A DNA stretch of 64,000 bases, taken from contig NZ_JACIDZ010000008.1 in assembly GCF_014196625.1 (NCBI RefSeq), positions 1 through 64,000 on the forward strand, read 5' to 3'. The notes under the pieces are model-generated. The model was not told the DNA's origin and made no database searches. It saw only the letters and a program-made list of their open reading frames with translations. Every line of letters starts with the position of its first letter. The first letter of the stretch is position 1. Positions 34,059 to 43,037 of this stretch are shown piece after piece. This DNA comes from Martelella radicis (GTDB lineage: Bacteria; Pseudomonadota; Alphaproteobacteria; Rhizobiales; Rhizobiaceae). Both the position numbers and the translations under genes were made by a program.

Positions 34059-34915
34059 TGGACGGCCCTCCGTGCCGAGATGCGGCTGGCGATCGTGCCG
34101 AGCACGACAACGCAGAAGATCGCGGTTCCCATCATGATCGCGGCAATCGTGTTGGCCGCACCCCAGTCGAACGAGATCATCGCCTTTTGGTAGAGCAGGG
34201 TGGCAAGCGTCATCTGCGGTTCGCCGCCGAGCAATGTCGGGGTGACGAAGGTCGCGAGCGAGCCGGTGAAGACGAGGATCGAGCCGACGATCATGCCGGG
34301 AACTGCAAGCGGCAGCGTGACCTGGAAGAAGACGGCAACCGGAGAGGCGCCAAGCGAGCCTGCGGCAAGATAGAGATCATCCTCGATATTCTCGAGCACG
34401 CCCACTAGCGACAGGATCATCAGCGGCGTGAACAGATAGGCAAGGCCCGCAATCACGGCGCCCTGCGTGAACAGCATTTCCATGGGTTCGCTGATGATGC
34501 CGAGCTTCATCAGCGCGGTGTTGACCACGCCGTTGCGACCAAGGATCGCCATGAAGGAGAAGGAGCGCACGACCACGCTTGTCAGAAGCGGGAAGACCGA
34601 AAGGATCAGGAGGACACGCTTCACGCCTTGCGAGGCATTGGCGATCATGTAGGCGCCGCCGAAGCCCAGAATGAGCGCCGTCAGCGTCGACAGGAATGCG
34701 ATGCGGAACGAGCGGATCATCACCGTGCGATTATAGCTGTCGGCGAAGAAGTCGCGGTAGTTGACGAAAAACCCTGCCGGGTTGGAAAAGCTTTCGGCAA
34801 GGGTTCCCGCCACCGGAATGATCAGGATGAAGGCGAGCACCGCGGTTGCCGGAAGAACCAGCAACCACGGGCCTAGAGCGTTGATGCGCTCAACGAGGGA
34901 AGGGCGGGCGTTCAA
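34055..34915 (-). CDS. Polyamine-type ABC transporter permease (PotB-like)
   Basis: 286 residues, TTG start at 34915, since no ATG precedes the first membrane helix. PotB-type segments are LPATAVLAFILIIPVAGTLA, the FAMLGRNG-like FMAILGRNGVVN and the EAA loop LYLAAGSLGASPVAVFFQVTLPLA. The 11-base spacing to the binding-protein stop indicates one transcript. Confidence 0.9.
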   Translation of the reverse strand: MNARPSLVERINALGPWLLVLPATAVLAFILIIPVAGTLAESFSNPAGFFVNYRDFFADSYNRTVMIRSFRIAFLSTLTALILGFGGAYMIANASQGVKRVLLILSVFPLLTSVVVRSFSFMAILGRNGVVNTALMKLGIISEPMEMLFTQGAVIAGLAYLFTPLMILSLVGVLENIEDDLYLAAGSLGASPVAVFFQVTLPLAVPGMIVGSILVFTGSLATFVTPTLLGGEPQMTLATLLYQKAMISFDWGAANTIAAIMMGTAIFCVVVLGTIASRISARRAVH

Positions 34916-34926
34916 TTGCGCGTCCG

Positions 34927-35964
34927 TTAGCGTCCGAAGACTTCGTTCCAGCGGCTTTCCCAGTCATCATTGACCTCAAGCAGCTTGTCGTAGGGGGTCG
35001 GCTGCATGCTGAGCACGGCCTTTTCGCCATAGACGAGCTGGGATGCCTGTTCCGGCGTCAGCTCGACAGTCTTGTTGACCGGGCCGGAGCCGCTGACCAG
35101 TTCGATCGCGGCATCCTTCTGGGCCTGCATCGAGATCGAGAAGTCGATGAAGGCAAGCGCCAGTTCCTTGTGCTTGGCGTTTTTCGGGATGTTGTAGGTG
35201 TTCATCATCCGGAAATCGCCTTCGGAAAGCTCCGCCCAGCCGATATTCGGATTGGCCGCCTGGATTGCCGGAAAGGCGTAGTCCTGCGCAAGGCCGATAA
35301 AGGCTTCGCCGGTCGACAGAAGATTGGTCAGTTCCGAGCCGGAGGAAAAGGTCTTGACGATGTTCGGCTTCAACTCGGCCATCTTGGCGAAAGCGGTGTC
35401 GGGGTCTTCGAAGGCATCCGAGCCGGCGCATTTGCCGGCCATCATCACCGTCAGCGGGCCGCCGGTGGTGTTGAAGGCGGGCATGGCGATCGAATCAGCG
35501 AAATCCTCGCGCCACAGGTCGCACCAGGAGGTGATCGGCGTGTCGGTGCGGGTCTTGTCATAGACAATGCCATAGCGGCCGAAGGTATAGGCCGGGCCGT
35601 AATCACCCTGCGGGTTCTTCGCCGCATCGTAGAGCTCGTCGAAATTCGACAGCTTGGAATCATCGATCGTTTCAAAGGCGCCTTGGTTGATGCCGATCTG
35701 GGAGAACTTGTCGGTCAGCAGGATGACGTCGACACCACCGCGGATACGGGCCTTGTTGAGGCGCTCCGGCGCGCCGCCCGTCTCCGTCACGACCTTTACA
35801 TTATGCTCTTTTTCAAAGGGCTCGAAAATGAAGGGCTCGTAGAAATCGTTGGAATAGCCCCAGTTGGAAACGACGAAGGTTTCCTGGGCCTGGGCTGAAA
35901 CGGCGGGAACGACGAGCAGGGCGGCAACCGCACTGGCCCGGAGAAGAGAAGTGGAATGCAGCAT
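34927..35964 (-). CDS. Polyamine-type ABC transporter substrate-binding protein (PotD-like)
   Basis: 345 residues from the ATG at 35964. Sec signal peptide LLRASAVAALLVVPAVSAQA, then FVVSNWGYSNDFYEPFIFEP, GGVDVILLTDKF, GPAYTFGRYGIVYDKT and late PTPYDKLLEVNDDWESRWNE, which is the PotD/type II binding-protein layout. Two cysteines (near SWCDLW and GKCAGS) may form a disulfide. First gene of the island C operon; its promoter must lie in the AT-rich 35965-36060 region. Confidence 0.92.
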   Translation of the reverse strand: MLHSTSLLRASAVAALLVVPAVSAQAQETFVVSNWGYSNDFYEPFIFEPFEKEHNVKVVTETGGAPERLNKARIRGGVDVILLTDKFSQIGINQGAFETIDDSKLSNFDELYDAAKNPQGDYGPAYTFGRYGIVYDKTRTDTPITSWCDLWREDFADSIAMPAFNTTGGPLTVMMAGKCAGSDAFEDPDTAFAKMAELKPNIVKTFSSGSELTNLLSTGEAFIGLAQDYAFPAIQAANPNIGWAELSEGDFRMMNTYNIPKNAKHKELALAFIDFSISMQAQKDAAIELVSGSGPVNKTVELTPEQASQLVYGEKAVLSMQPTPYDKLLEVNDDWESRWNEVFGR

Positions 35965-36235
35965 GCGGGAGGATCCTTGAATATCTCGAAAAGGAAAACT
36001 TTTTTCCAACTAGAGAATTTTTGCCGATCTGTCAATTTTTATGCAATCTAAAATCTGCATAATATTTAGGCCCTGCTGTCGTGCTCGACACAGGGTGCAA
36101 GGCTTGACGTGTGTCTCCGAGCCGGTCCCCTTCGTCGCTGCATGTCCGCGCCGCATTCTTAGTTGCCGACTGCAAGCAGCCAGAGCTGGAAATCAGATGT
36201 CGACCTTGGCGGAGTTGACTTGCGGGTGATTTATA
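35965..36235. other. Divergent promoter region between islands C and D
   Basis: No gene. On the minus strand TTGACA (36035-36030) followed 17 bases later by TAGTTG (36012-36007) is a possible promoter for the PotABCD-type operon, with a weak -10. Bases 36060-36230 show no repeat or RNA gene that I can recognise. Confidence 0.4.
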
Positions 36236-36253
36236 TGACTACATGTGCAGTCA
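36236..36253. promoter_or_regulatory. GntR/UTRA operator 1 (before TIM-barrel gene)
   Basis: TGACTACATGTGCAGTCA has inverted TGACT/AGTCA arms and shares the GACTACAT core with the sites at 37519-37540 and, in reverse complement, 46219-46246. It ends 23 bases before the ATG at 36277, covering the probable promoter. The regulator is presumably the UTRA protein encoded at 43832-44695. Confidence 0.7.
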
Positions 36254-36276
36254 AGTAAACAACAAAGGAGCCGGCG

Positions 36277-37467
36277 ATGAATCTTTCCATGTGGACCTAT
36301 CCCTGGGACGTTCAGGATCAGGGGCTTGAACGAACGTTTTCGGATCTGGGCGCTCGGGCGGGGCTCAACACGATTTCGCTGGCTTCCTCTTACCATGCCG
36401 GCCGTTTCCTGCAGCCGCGCAGTCCGGCGCAGAAGGCCTATTTCCCGCAGGACGGCACTGTCTATTTCCGCCCTGACGAGACGTTGTGGGAGGGCAAGAC
36501 GATCCGCCCGCTTGTGGCCGACAATGTGCCGGAGCGCGGCGACATGCTCGAGGCGCTGACGACGGCGCGTGATACCGGCGACGGCATGAAGGTCAATTGC
36601 TGGACGGTCTGCCTGCACAATACGCGCCTCGGTACGCTGCACCCCGAGCATGTGACGCGCAACGCCTTCGGCAATCCCAATTACTACAATCTCTGCCCGT
36701 CGAGCCCTCAGGCGCGCGACTATGTGGTCACCCTCGTGCGCGACATGACGACGCGCTACCGCCCGGACATGGTGGAGCTCGAAAGCCCGAATTTCATGGG
36801 TTTCGCCCACGAATTCCATCATGAGAAGGACGGCGTCGGGCTGAACGATGAGGATGATTTTCTGCTGTCGCTCTGCTTTTGCGATCACTGCATGGCGCGC
36901 GGCAAGCTGGCCGGCGTGCCGATGGACGAGGCGCGCGAAACGGTGCGCGGCTTCATCGCCGAGATGTGCGCGCGCGAAGTGCCCGAAAGGCAGTTCCCGA
37001 ACTTTCCTGACGCCGGGAACGACGCCTTCAACGCCTATCCCGCGCTGAGAGCCTTTCTCGAATGGCGCACGGAGCCGGTCACCAGCCTGATCAAAGAGAT
37101 CCGCGCCGCCGCCGACCCGGCGAGCAAGATTGTTCTGATCGATCTTGCCGATGGCTGGAAAGGCGGCGTTGACCTCGCGGCCGTCGGAAAGGTCTGCGAC
37201 GGCGCGATCCTCTGCTGCTATTTCATGGAGCCTGAAAAGGTTGCAGAACTGATGCAGTCAGGGCGCGCCGCATTGGGGCCGGAAAAATATCTCGGCGCCG
37301 GCTACCGCGTCTTCTATCCGGAAGTGACCTCGGCGGAAGCGCTTGCGGACCGCGCAAGGGCTGCGGTCGAGGCGGGCGCAGACGGCATCAACTTCTACAA
37401 TTACGGCCTGATCCCTGAAAAGAGACTGGACTGGGTGCGCCAAGCCGTGGACGCTCTGCCGAAATAA
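36277..37467 (+). CDS. TIM-barrel (glycosidase-like) protein of unknown function
   Basis: 396 residues, AAGGAG ribosome site. No signal peptide. The start NLSMWTYPWDVQDQGLERTF and an alternating strand-helix pattern suggest a beta/alpha barrel; MVELESPNFMGFAHEFHHEK and the CFCDHC motif near residue 208 are the most distinctive parts, the latter seen in several uncharacterised glycoside-hydrolase-like barrels and possibly zinc-binding. The end (ADGINFYNYGLIPEKRLDWV) is barrel-like too. It starts the island D regulon under its own operator, just ahead of a ribose-type importer, so a role in processing the imported sugar or lactone is likely. Exact activity unknown. Confidence 0.75.
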   Translation: MNLSMWTYPWDVQDQGLERTFSDLGARAGLNTISLASSYHAGRFLQPRSPAQKAYFPQDGTVYFRPDETLWEGKTIRPLVADNVPERGDMLEALTTARDTGDGMKVNCWTVCLHNTRLGTLHPEHVTRNAFGNPNYYNLCPSSPQARDYVVTLVRDMTTRYRPDMVELESPNFMGFAHEFHHEKDGVGLNDEDDFLLSLCFCDHCMARGKLAGVPMDEARETVRGFIAEMCAREVPERQFPNFPDAGNDAFNAYPALRAFLEWRTEPVTSLIKEIRAAADPASKIVLIDLADGWKGGVDLAAVGKVCDGAILCCYFMEPEKVAELMQSGRAALGPEKYLGAGYRVFYPEVTSAEALADRARAAVEAGADGINFYNYGLIPEKRLDWVRQAVDALPK

Positions 37468-37518
37468 CAGGCAGGGCGTCACGCTGATGTGAAATCCGGC
37501 AGATTTTGCAGATTCCAA

Positions 37519-37540
37519 CTTGACTACATGAGTGTACAAG
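37519..37540 (+). promoter_or_regulatory. GntR/UTRA operator 2 with promoter before the importer
   Basis: CTTGACTACATGAGTGTACAAG has CTTG/CAAG outer arms and includes TTGACT, a good -35; TAACAA about 17 bases later could be the -10. It precedes the binding-protein start at 37590. Repressor binding here would block transcription of the importer and the enzymes to 43810. Confidence 0.7.
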
Positions 37541-37589
37541 ATAACAATAAGGCATAAACACGCTCGGCTTCTCGAAAAAGGGGAAAAAC

Positions 37590-38585
37590 ATGAAACTGAA
37601 GAAAATGCTTCTCGTCGCCTCCGTGCTTGCGGGCATCGCGGCGCCTGCCATGGCGCAGGAAAAATACACCGTCGGCTACGACAATTATTTCAACGGCAAT
37701 TCCTGGTCGGTTCAGCTTTCCAGGGAATTCGAGGCCGAGGCCGAGCGTAACGCTGACACGGTCGACGTCATCTACACCGAATCCGAAATGAAGGCCGACC
37801 GCCAGGTCTCCAACATCGAGGACATGATCACCCGCGGCGTCGATGCCATCGTCTTCACCCCGATTTCGCCCACCGCCGTCATTCCGGTGCTGAAGAAGGC
37901 CGAAGCGCAGGGCATCAAGATCGTACTCCTGGCTTCCACCATCCGCAGCGACGACTACGACGCGCTTGTTACCGTTGATGACGTCGATTTCGGCAAGGCC
38001 GGCGCTGAATGGCTGGCCGAAAAGCTCGGCGGCGAGGGCCGGATCATCGCGCTCAACGGCATTTCCGGCATTTCCGCCAGCGATGACCGGTGGGAAGGCG
38101 CTGAGGCCGTCTTCGACGCATATCCGGGCATCGAGGTCATCAGCGTCGTTGATGCCGGCTGGGACTATGCCAAGGCCAAGGTCGCCGTCTCCAACCTGCT
38201 GGCCGCCAATCCCGAAGTTGACGGCGTCTGGTCGCAGGGCGGCAGCATGACGCTCGGCGCAATCGATGCCTTCGACGCCGCGCAGCGCCCGCTGGTGCCG
38301 ATGACCGGCGAAGACAATAATGGCTATCTGAAGCGCTGGGCCGCGCTTGAATCCGACGGTTATGAATCCGTCGCCCCGTCCAAGCCGACCTGGCTTGGCT
38401 CGGAAGCCCTTCTGGTCGCGATCGACCTTCTGGAAGGCGAAGAGGTCGAGAAGGACAAAGTCTACGAAGTGCCGATGATCACCTCGGAAAACCTGTCCGA
38501 ATTCACCCGCGACGACCTGTCGGATTCCTTCTGGGCCAATACGCGCCTCAGCGACGAACAGATCCGGGCAACCTTTGAGGACTGA
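37590..38585 (+). CDS. Ribose-type ABC transporter substrate-binding protein
   Basis: 331 residues. Signal peptide MKLKKMLLVASVLAGIAAPA with cleavage after MAQE. Type I sugar-binding fold: YTVGYDNYFNGNSWSVQLSR, DMITRGVDAIVFTPIS, GGEGRIIALNGISGI and VDGVWSQGGSMTLGA. Normal length, unlike the extended paralogue in island A. Followed within 26 bases by its ATPase. Confidence 0.93.
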   Translation: MKLKKMLLVASVLAGIAAPAMAQEKYTVGYDNYFNGNSWSVQLSREFEAEAERNADTVDVIYTESEMKADRQVSNIEDMITRGVDAIVFTPISPTAVIPVLKKAEAQGIKIVLLASTIRSDDYDALVTVDDVDFGKAGAEWLAEKLGGEGRIIALNGISGISASDDRWEGAEAVFDAYPGIEVISVVDAGWDYAKAKVAVSNLLAANPEVDGVWSQGGSMTLGAIDAFDAAQRPLVPMTGEDNNGYLKRWAALESDGYESVAPSKPTWLGSEALLVAIDLLEGEEVEKDKVYEVPMITSENLSEFTRDDLSDSFWANTRLSDEQIRATFED

Positions 38586-38611
38586 CCGATCTATCAGGTG
38601 AGAGAGAAACA

Positions 38612-40174
38612 GTGACAAGCCAAACCTCCGCACAACGCCCCCCTCTGCTCGCGGTCTCGGGTCTGTCCAAGTCCTTCGGTCGCAACACCGTCCTGAAGGA
38701 CGTTTCTTTCTCGCTCGGCCGGGGAGAAGTTCTGGCCCTTGTCGGCGAAAATGGCGCCGGCAAGTCGACCTTGATGAACATTCTCTCCGGCAACCTTCAC
38801 TATGACAGCGGCGAGATCCGGCTGAAGGGGGATGCCTATCGTCCCGCCAGCCCGGCAGACGCAGCCTCAAGCGGGGTCGCGATCGCGCATCAGGAAACGG
38901 CGATCATGCCGGACCTGACGGTGGCCGAAAATGCCTTCTTCCGCCGCGAGCCGCGCAACGGCCTCGGCATGATCCGGCAGAAGCCGCTTCATGCCGATTT
39001 CAAGACGCTCGCGGCTTCCCTTGGCTTCAGCCTGGACGGCAGGAAACTCGGACGGCGGCTGAGTGCTGCTGAACGGCAACTCGTTGAAATCTCCCGCGCC
39101 GTTTCCGCGCAACCCGGCCTGCTGATCCTCGACGAGCCGACGGCCTCGCTTTCATCGGAGGCCGCGCAGACCGTGCTGAAGCTGATGCGGCAGCTGAAGG
39201 ACGAGGGCACGTCGGTCATCTTCATTTCGCATCGCATGGGCGAGATCATGGAGGCCGCCGACCGCGTTGTCGTCCTGAAGGACGGCGCGCTGACCCTTGC
39301 GGCCGCGCGCGGCGAATTCGATGAAGACGACCTCGTCCAGGCCATGGTCGGCCGCAAACTTGAAAACATCTTTCCCGCACGCCCTGCGCTTGAAGGCAGG
39401 CCGGTGCGCTTCGCCGTCAGCGGCGGCGCCAATGCCCGCCTGCCGGAGATCGATTTTGTCGTCCGGCGCGGCGAAGTGCTTGGCATTGCCGGCCTCGAAG
39501 GCCAGGGGCAGAAGCCGCTTGCCGATGCGCTGTGCGGCATCGCGCCGTTCCGCTCCGGCACGGTGGAGCTTGACGGCAAGGCCGTGAAGCTGAAGACGCC
39601 GGCGGCCGCGATCGGCGCCGGCATTGCCAGTATCCCCGATGACCGCAAGCATGAGGGACTGGCGCTGTCGCTGCCGATCCGCCTCAATATGAGCCTGTTT
39701 GCCATCTCGGAACGGTCGCGCGCAGGCTTCCTGCCGCTCGACTACGAGCGTGAATTCGTCGAAGGCGCCCGAAAGCGTTTCTCGATCCGCTCGACGGATA
39801 TGGAACAGCCGGTCGGCGAACTCTCTGGCGGCAACCAGCAGAAGGTCGTCTTCGCCCGCTGGCTGGCGCATGAGCCGAAGCTTCTGGTGCTCTACGAGCC
39901 GACCAAGGGCGTCGATGTCCAGTCGAAGAGCGAGATCTACCATCTGGTGGACGAGCTTTCGAAAAAGGGCGTTTCCGTCATTCTCATCTCGTCCGACCTG
40001 ATGGAGCTGATCGGCCTCTCGGACCGCATTCTGGCGCTCTACGAAGGTCGCATCACGGGCGAGATCGCCCGTGCCGATTTCTCCGAGGAAAAGATCATGC
40101 GCTATGCCGCCGGCCTGCCATCCGCCGGACAGAACGCAGCCAGGGCCGAAGACGGGGAGAGGCTCCATGTTTGA
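38612..40174 (+). CDS. Ribose-type ABC transporter ATPase (RbsA-like, two NBDs)
   Basis: 520 residues, GTG start at 38612 with AGAGAGA upstream. First domain GENGAGKSTLMNILSG, signature LSAAERQLVEISRAV and LILDEPTASLS; second domain with degenerate Walker A (GLEGQGQKPL), LSGGNQQKVVFARWL and YEPTKGVDV. Normal RbsA asymmetry. Its last 8 bases overlap the next permease gene. Confidence 0.94.
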   Translation: MTSQTSAQRPPLLAVSGLSKSFGRNTVLKDVSFSLGRGEVLALVGENGAGKSTLMNILSGNLHYDSGEIRLKGDAYRPASPADAASSGVAIAHQETAIMPDLTVAENAFFRREPRNGLGMIRQKPLHADFKTLAASLGFSLDGRKLGRRLSAAERQLVEISRAVSAQPGLLILDEPTASLSSEAAQTVLKLMRQLKDEGTSVIFISHRMGEIMEAADRVVVLKDGALTLAAARGEFDEDDLVQAMVGRKLENIFPARPALEGRPVRFAVSGGANARLPEIDFVVRRGEVLGIAGLEGQGQKPLADALCGIAPFRSGTVELDGKAVKLKTPAAAIGAGIASIPDDRKHEGLALSLPIRLNMSLFAISERSRAGFLPLDYEREFVEGARKRFSIRSTDMEQPVGELSGGNQQKVVFARWLAHEPKLLVLYEPTKGVDVQSKSEIYHLVDELSKKGVSVILISSDLMELIGLSDRILALYEGRITGEIARADFSEEKIMRYAAGLPSAGQNAARAEDGERLHV

Positions 40175-41105
40175 AGGCTCGCTTCGTTCCAACCTGCTCC
40201 TGAGCCTGCCTGCTTTCGTGCTTGCGGCGCTGCTGGTCGCAATCACCGGCTTCCTGTCGCCGAACTTTTTCAGCGATTCCAACCTGACGAACCTGGCCAC
40301 CCGCCTTCTGCCGCTCGGTCTGGTGGCGCTCGGTCAGGCGATGGTGCTGTTTGCCGGCCGCATCGACCTTTCCGTCGGCGCGATCATGAGCCTTGCGACG
40401 GCGATCATGGCGCTGACCTCGGCGAGCCTCGGCTGGCTTTCGGTTCCGCTGGCGCTCGTCGCCGGCCTTTTCTGTGGCGTCTTCACCGCCTGCGGCGTCA
40501 ATTTCCTGAAGATCAATCCGCTGGTCATGACGCTGGCGACCGCTGCCATCGTCAAGGGCATCACCATGCTTCTCCTGCCCTCTCCGGGCGGAGAAGTAGA
40601 CTATGCTTTCTACGAAGCGCTGTTCGGCGCCGAGCGTCTCTTTTCCGCGCCGCTGATCATCACGCTCGTCGTGTTTGCCGTCATCGCCATTGCGATGAAC
40701 TGGTCGCGCCTTGGCCGCTCGATCTATGCCTTCGGCTCCGATCCGCGCGCGGCCTTTTCCAACGGCATCTCGGCCTTGCGCGTCGATCTCGTGGTCTTCG
40801 GCCTTTCCGGCCTGCTGGCTGCGGGCGCGGGTATCGTGCTGTCGATCCGCATCCTCTCCGGCGATCCGCTGATCGGCGAATCCTACACGCTCGATGCCGT
40901 CTCGGCGGCGATCCTCGGCGGCGTTGCGCTGCAGGGCGGGCGCGGCAATGCCGTCGGCGTGTTCTTCGCCGCGCTTTCGCTCGTGCTCATCAACAACATG
41001 TTCAACCTGCTCGATATCGACACCAGTCTGCAGAACATCGCCAAGGGCCTGATCTTCATCGTCGCGCTGGTCTTCTTCATGCGCGGCAAGGCGGAGGAAA
41101 ACTGA
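40167..41105 (+). CDS. Ribose-type ABC transporter permease (first)
   Basis: 312 residues from the ATG at 40167 (MFEGSLRSNLLLSLPAFVLA), which overlaps the ATPase stop. RbsC landmarks are GLVALGQAMVLFAGRIDLSV, NFLKINPLVMTLATAAIVKG, GSDPRAAFSNGI and AAILGGVALQGGRGN. Eight to ten membrane segments. Confidence 0.93.
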   Translation: MFEGSLRSNLLLSLPAFVLAALLVAITGFLSPNFFSDSNLTNLATRLLPLGLVALGQAMVLFAGRIDLSVGAIMSLATAIMALTSASLGWLSVPLALVAGLFCGVFTACGVNFLKINPLVMTLATAAIVKGITMLLLPSPGGEVDYAFYEALFGAERLFSAPLIITLVVFAVIAIAMNWSRLGRSIYAFGSDPRAAFSNGISALRVDLVVFGLSGLLAAGAGIVLSIRILSGDPLIGESYTLDAVSAAILGGVALQGGRGNAVGVFFAALSLVLINNMFNLLDIDTSLQNIAKGLIFIVALVFFMRGKAEEN

Positions 41106-41106
41106 T

Positions 41107-42060
41107 ATGACATTCTCTGCCGTCCTTTCGAACGCAAAGCCAGCCGGCGCCACCTGGCGCGCGCTCGGGCTGCTCGCCATCCTGCTGGTTGTCCTCTTCG
41201 TCTTCTCCGGCCGCGTATCCGTGGTTCAGGTCATGGACAATGCCCGCCAGGCCGTGCCGCTCGGGCTGATCGCGCTCGGCCAGGCGCTGATCCTGATGAT
41301 GGGCCGGCTCGACCTTTCCGTCGGGGCGACGGCTGGGCTTGCAAACGTGGTTCTGGCCGCAAGCTTCTCCGGCGACATGGACAACATGGCCGCGGCTCTG
41401 GCGATCACCGTATTCTTCGGTCTTCTCGTCGGGCTCGCAAACGGCGTGCTGGTCGTGGTGCTGCGCATCCCCGCGTTCCTGGCGACGCTCGCCACCTCGC
41501 TGGTGCTGGCGGGTGCGATCCTCGTCTATACCGGCGGCAGCCCGCGCGGCTCGATCCCGGCCGGGTTCCGGGTGATCACCGAAGGCTGGGTCTTCGGCAT
41601 TCTGCCGTGGTCGGTGGTCATCTGGATCATAGCGAGTCTCCTCCTGCTGGCCTTCGTCCACTACTCGCTCGCTGGGCGGAAGATGCTGCTCTCCGGCGCA
41701 AACGCCCGTTCGGCGCGGCGCAACGGCATTGCCGCGGATCGCATGGTGATCTTTTCATTCGTGCTGGCAAGCTTCATGGCCACGCTTGGCGGCATCATGC
41801 TGTCGTCGATCACCGGCATGGCCTCGATCGGCATTGCCGACACCTACACGGTCGATTCGATCGCCGCGGCCGTCATCGGCGGGGCGCTTTTCACCGGCGG
41901 CGTCTTCCTGCCGCTGGGGGCTGCTGCCGGCGCCCTCATCCTCTTCTTTCTCCAGAGCCTGCTCTACGTCCTGTCGCTGCCGCCCGCGGCGCGCTTCGTC
42001 CTGCAGGGCTCGATCATCATTCTCGCGCTTGCGCTCTCAAACTTCAAAAAGGATCGCTGA
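41107..42060 (+). CDS. Ribose-type ABC transporter permease (second)
   Basis: 317 residues. GLIALGQALILMMGRLDLSV, LRIPAFLATLATSLVLAGAI, SGANARSARRNGI and AAVIGGALFTGGVFL follow the RbsC pattern. One base separates it from the first permease. Partner in the heterodimeric channel. Confidence 0.93.
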   Translation: MTFSAVLSNAKPAGATWRALGLLAILLVVLFVFSGRVSVVQVMDNARQAVPLGLIALGQALILMMGRLDLSVGATAGLANVVLAASFSGDMDNMAAALAITVFFGLLVGLANGVLVVVLRIPAFLATLATSLVLAGAILVYTGGSPRGSIPAGFRVITEGWVFGILPWSVVIWIIASLLLLAFVHYSLAGRKMLLSGANARSARRNGIAADRMVIFSFVLASFMATLGGIMLSSITGMASIGIADTYTVDSIAAAVIGGALFTGGVFLPLGAAAGALILFFLQSLLYVLSLPPAARFVLQGSIIILALALSNFKKDR

Positions 42061-42062
42061 AC

Positions 42063-43037
42063 ATGGAATTCATTCGGACACTCAACGGCGATATCGCACC
42101 GGAAGAACTCGGCGTCACCTATTCGCATGACCATCTCTATTGTATCCCGCCGCTCTGGCAGGAAAAGAAGATCGACGACTTCATGATCGATGACATCGAG
42201 GCCTCGATCAAGGATGTGGAACTGTTCACTGCCCAGGGCGGCCAGGCCGTCTATGATGCGACCGCCATCGATTACGGCCGCAAGACCGCCGAGCTGAAGG
42301 AAATCTCCGACCGCACCGGCATCAAGATCATCGCCACCGCCGGCTTCAACAAGGCCGTGATGTGGCCGGGCCAGATGGCCGGCACGGGCGGCACCTTCCA
42401 GCAGTGGATCGATGGCCATACGCGCGCCGAGATCCGCGATCATGTCGTCAGCGAACTGACCGTCGGCATGGACGGCACCAGCTACAAGGGCGGCGTCGCC
42501 AAGTTCGGCACGGGCTACAACACGATTTCCGAAGCCGAGGACAAGGTCACCCGCGCCGTTCTCGACGCCCACAAGGAAACCGGCTGCCCGCTGCATTCCC
42601 ACACCGAGCTCGGCACGCTGATCCTCGAACAGCTCGCCATCCTGAGGCAAGAAGGCGTCGACCCGACCCGTCTGACCATGGCCCATGTCGACCGCAACCC
42701 GGACCACTGGCTGCATCTGAAGGCGGCAGAAACCGGCCTCTTCATGTGCTTCGACGGCATCAGTCGCGTCAAATACCACCCCGAGAGCGTGCTGATCGAC
42801 TGCATCCTCAATCTCGTCCGTCACGGCCACGAGGACCAGATCGTCGTCGGCGGCGATATCGCCCGGCGGACGATGTATCGCAATTACGGCGAGGGCGGGC
42901 TGGGTCTCGGCTACATTCTCGAAAGTTGGGCGCCCCGCTTCATGGAACAGGCCGGCGATGCCGGTTTCGACGGCAAGGCGCTGTTCGAGAAGTTCTTCGT
43001 CAAGAACCCGCAGCGCGCCTTCGTCTTCAAGCAGTGA
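42063..43037 (+). CDS. Phosphotriesterase-family metallo-hydrolase (probable sugar lactonase)
   Basis: 324 residues from the ATG at 42063. Binuclear amidohydrolase site: SHDHLY (HxH), the bridging lysine in GGVAKFGTG, H in LHSHTELG, H in MAHVDRN and D in VGGDIAR. The family includes bacterial lactonases of sugar pathways and organophosphate hydrolases. Location directly after the importer permeases and in front of a creatininase-like hydrolase argues for opening of a sugar-derived lactone in the cytoplasm. It may replace the SMP-30 type lactonases seen in other islands. Confidence 0.85.
   Translation: MEFIRTLNGDIAPEELGVTYSHDHLYCIPPLWQEKKIDDFMIDDIEASIKDVELFTAQGGQAVYDATAIDYGRKTAELKEISDRTGIKIIATAGFNKAVMWPGQMAGTGGTFQQWIDGHTRAEIRDHVVSELTVGMDGTSYKGGVAKFGTGYNTISEAEDKVTRAVLDAHKETGCPLHSHTELGTLILEQLAILRQEGVDPTRLTMAHVDRNPDHWLHLKAAETGLFMCFDGISRVKYHPESVLIDCILNLVRHGHEDQIVVGGDIARRTMYRNYGEGGLGLGYILESWAPRFMEQAGDAGFDGKALFEKFFVKNPQRAFVFKQ

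Noticed and set aside
42063-43037. Organophosphate-degrading phosphotriesterase
   Set aside because: Same fold and metal ligands, but position in a sugar importer operon makes a lactonase-type function more plausible.
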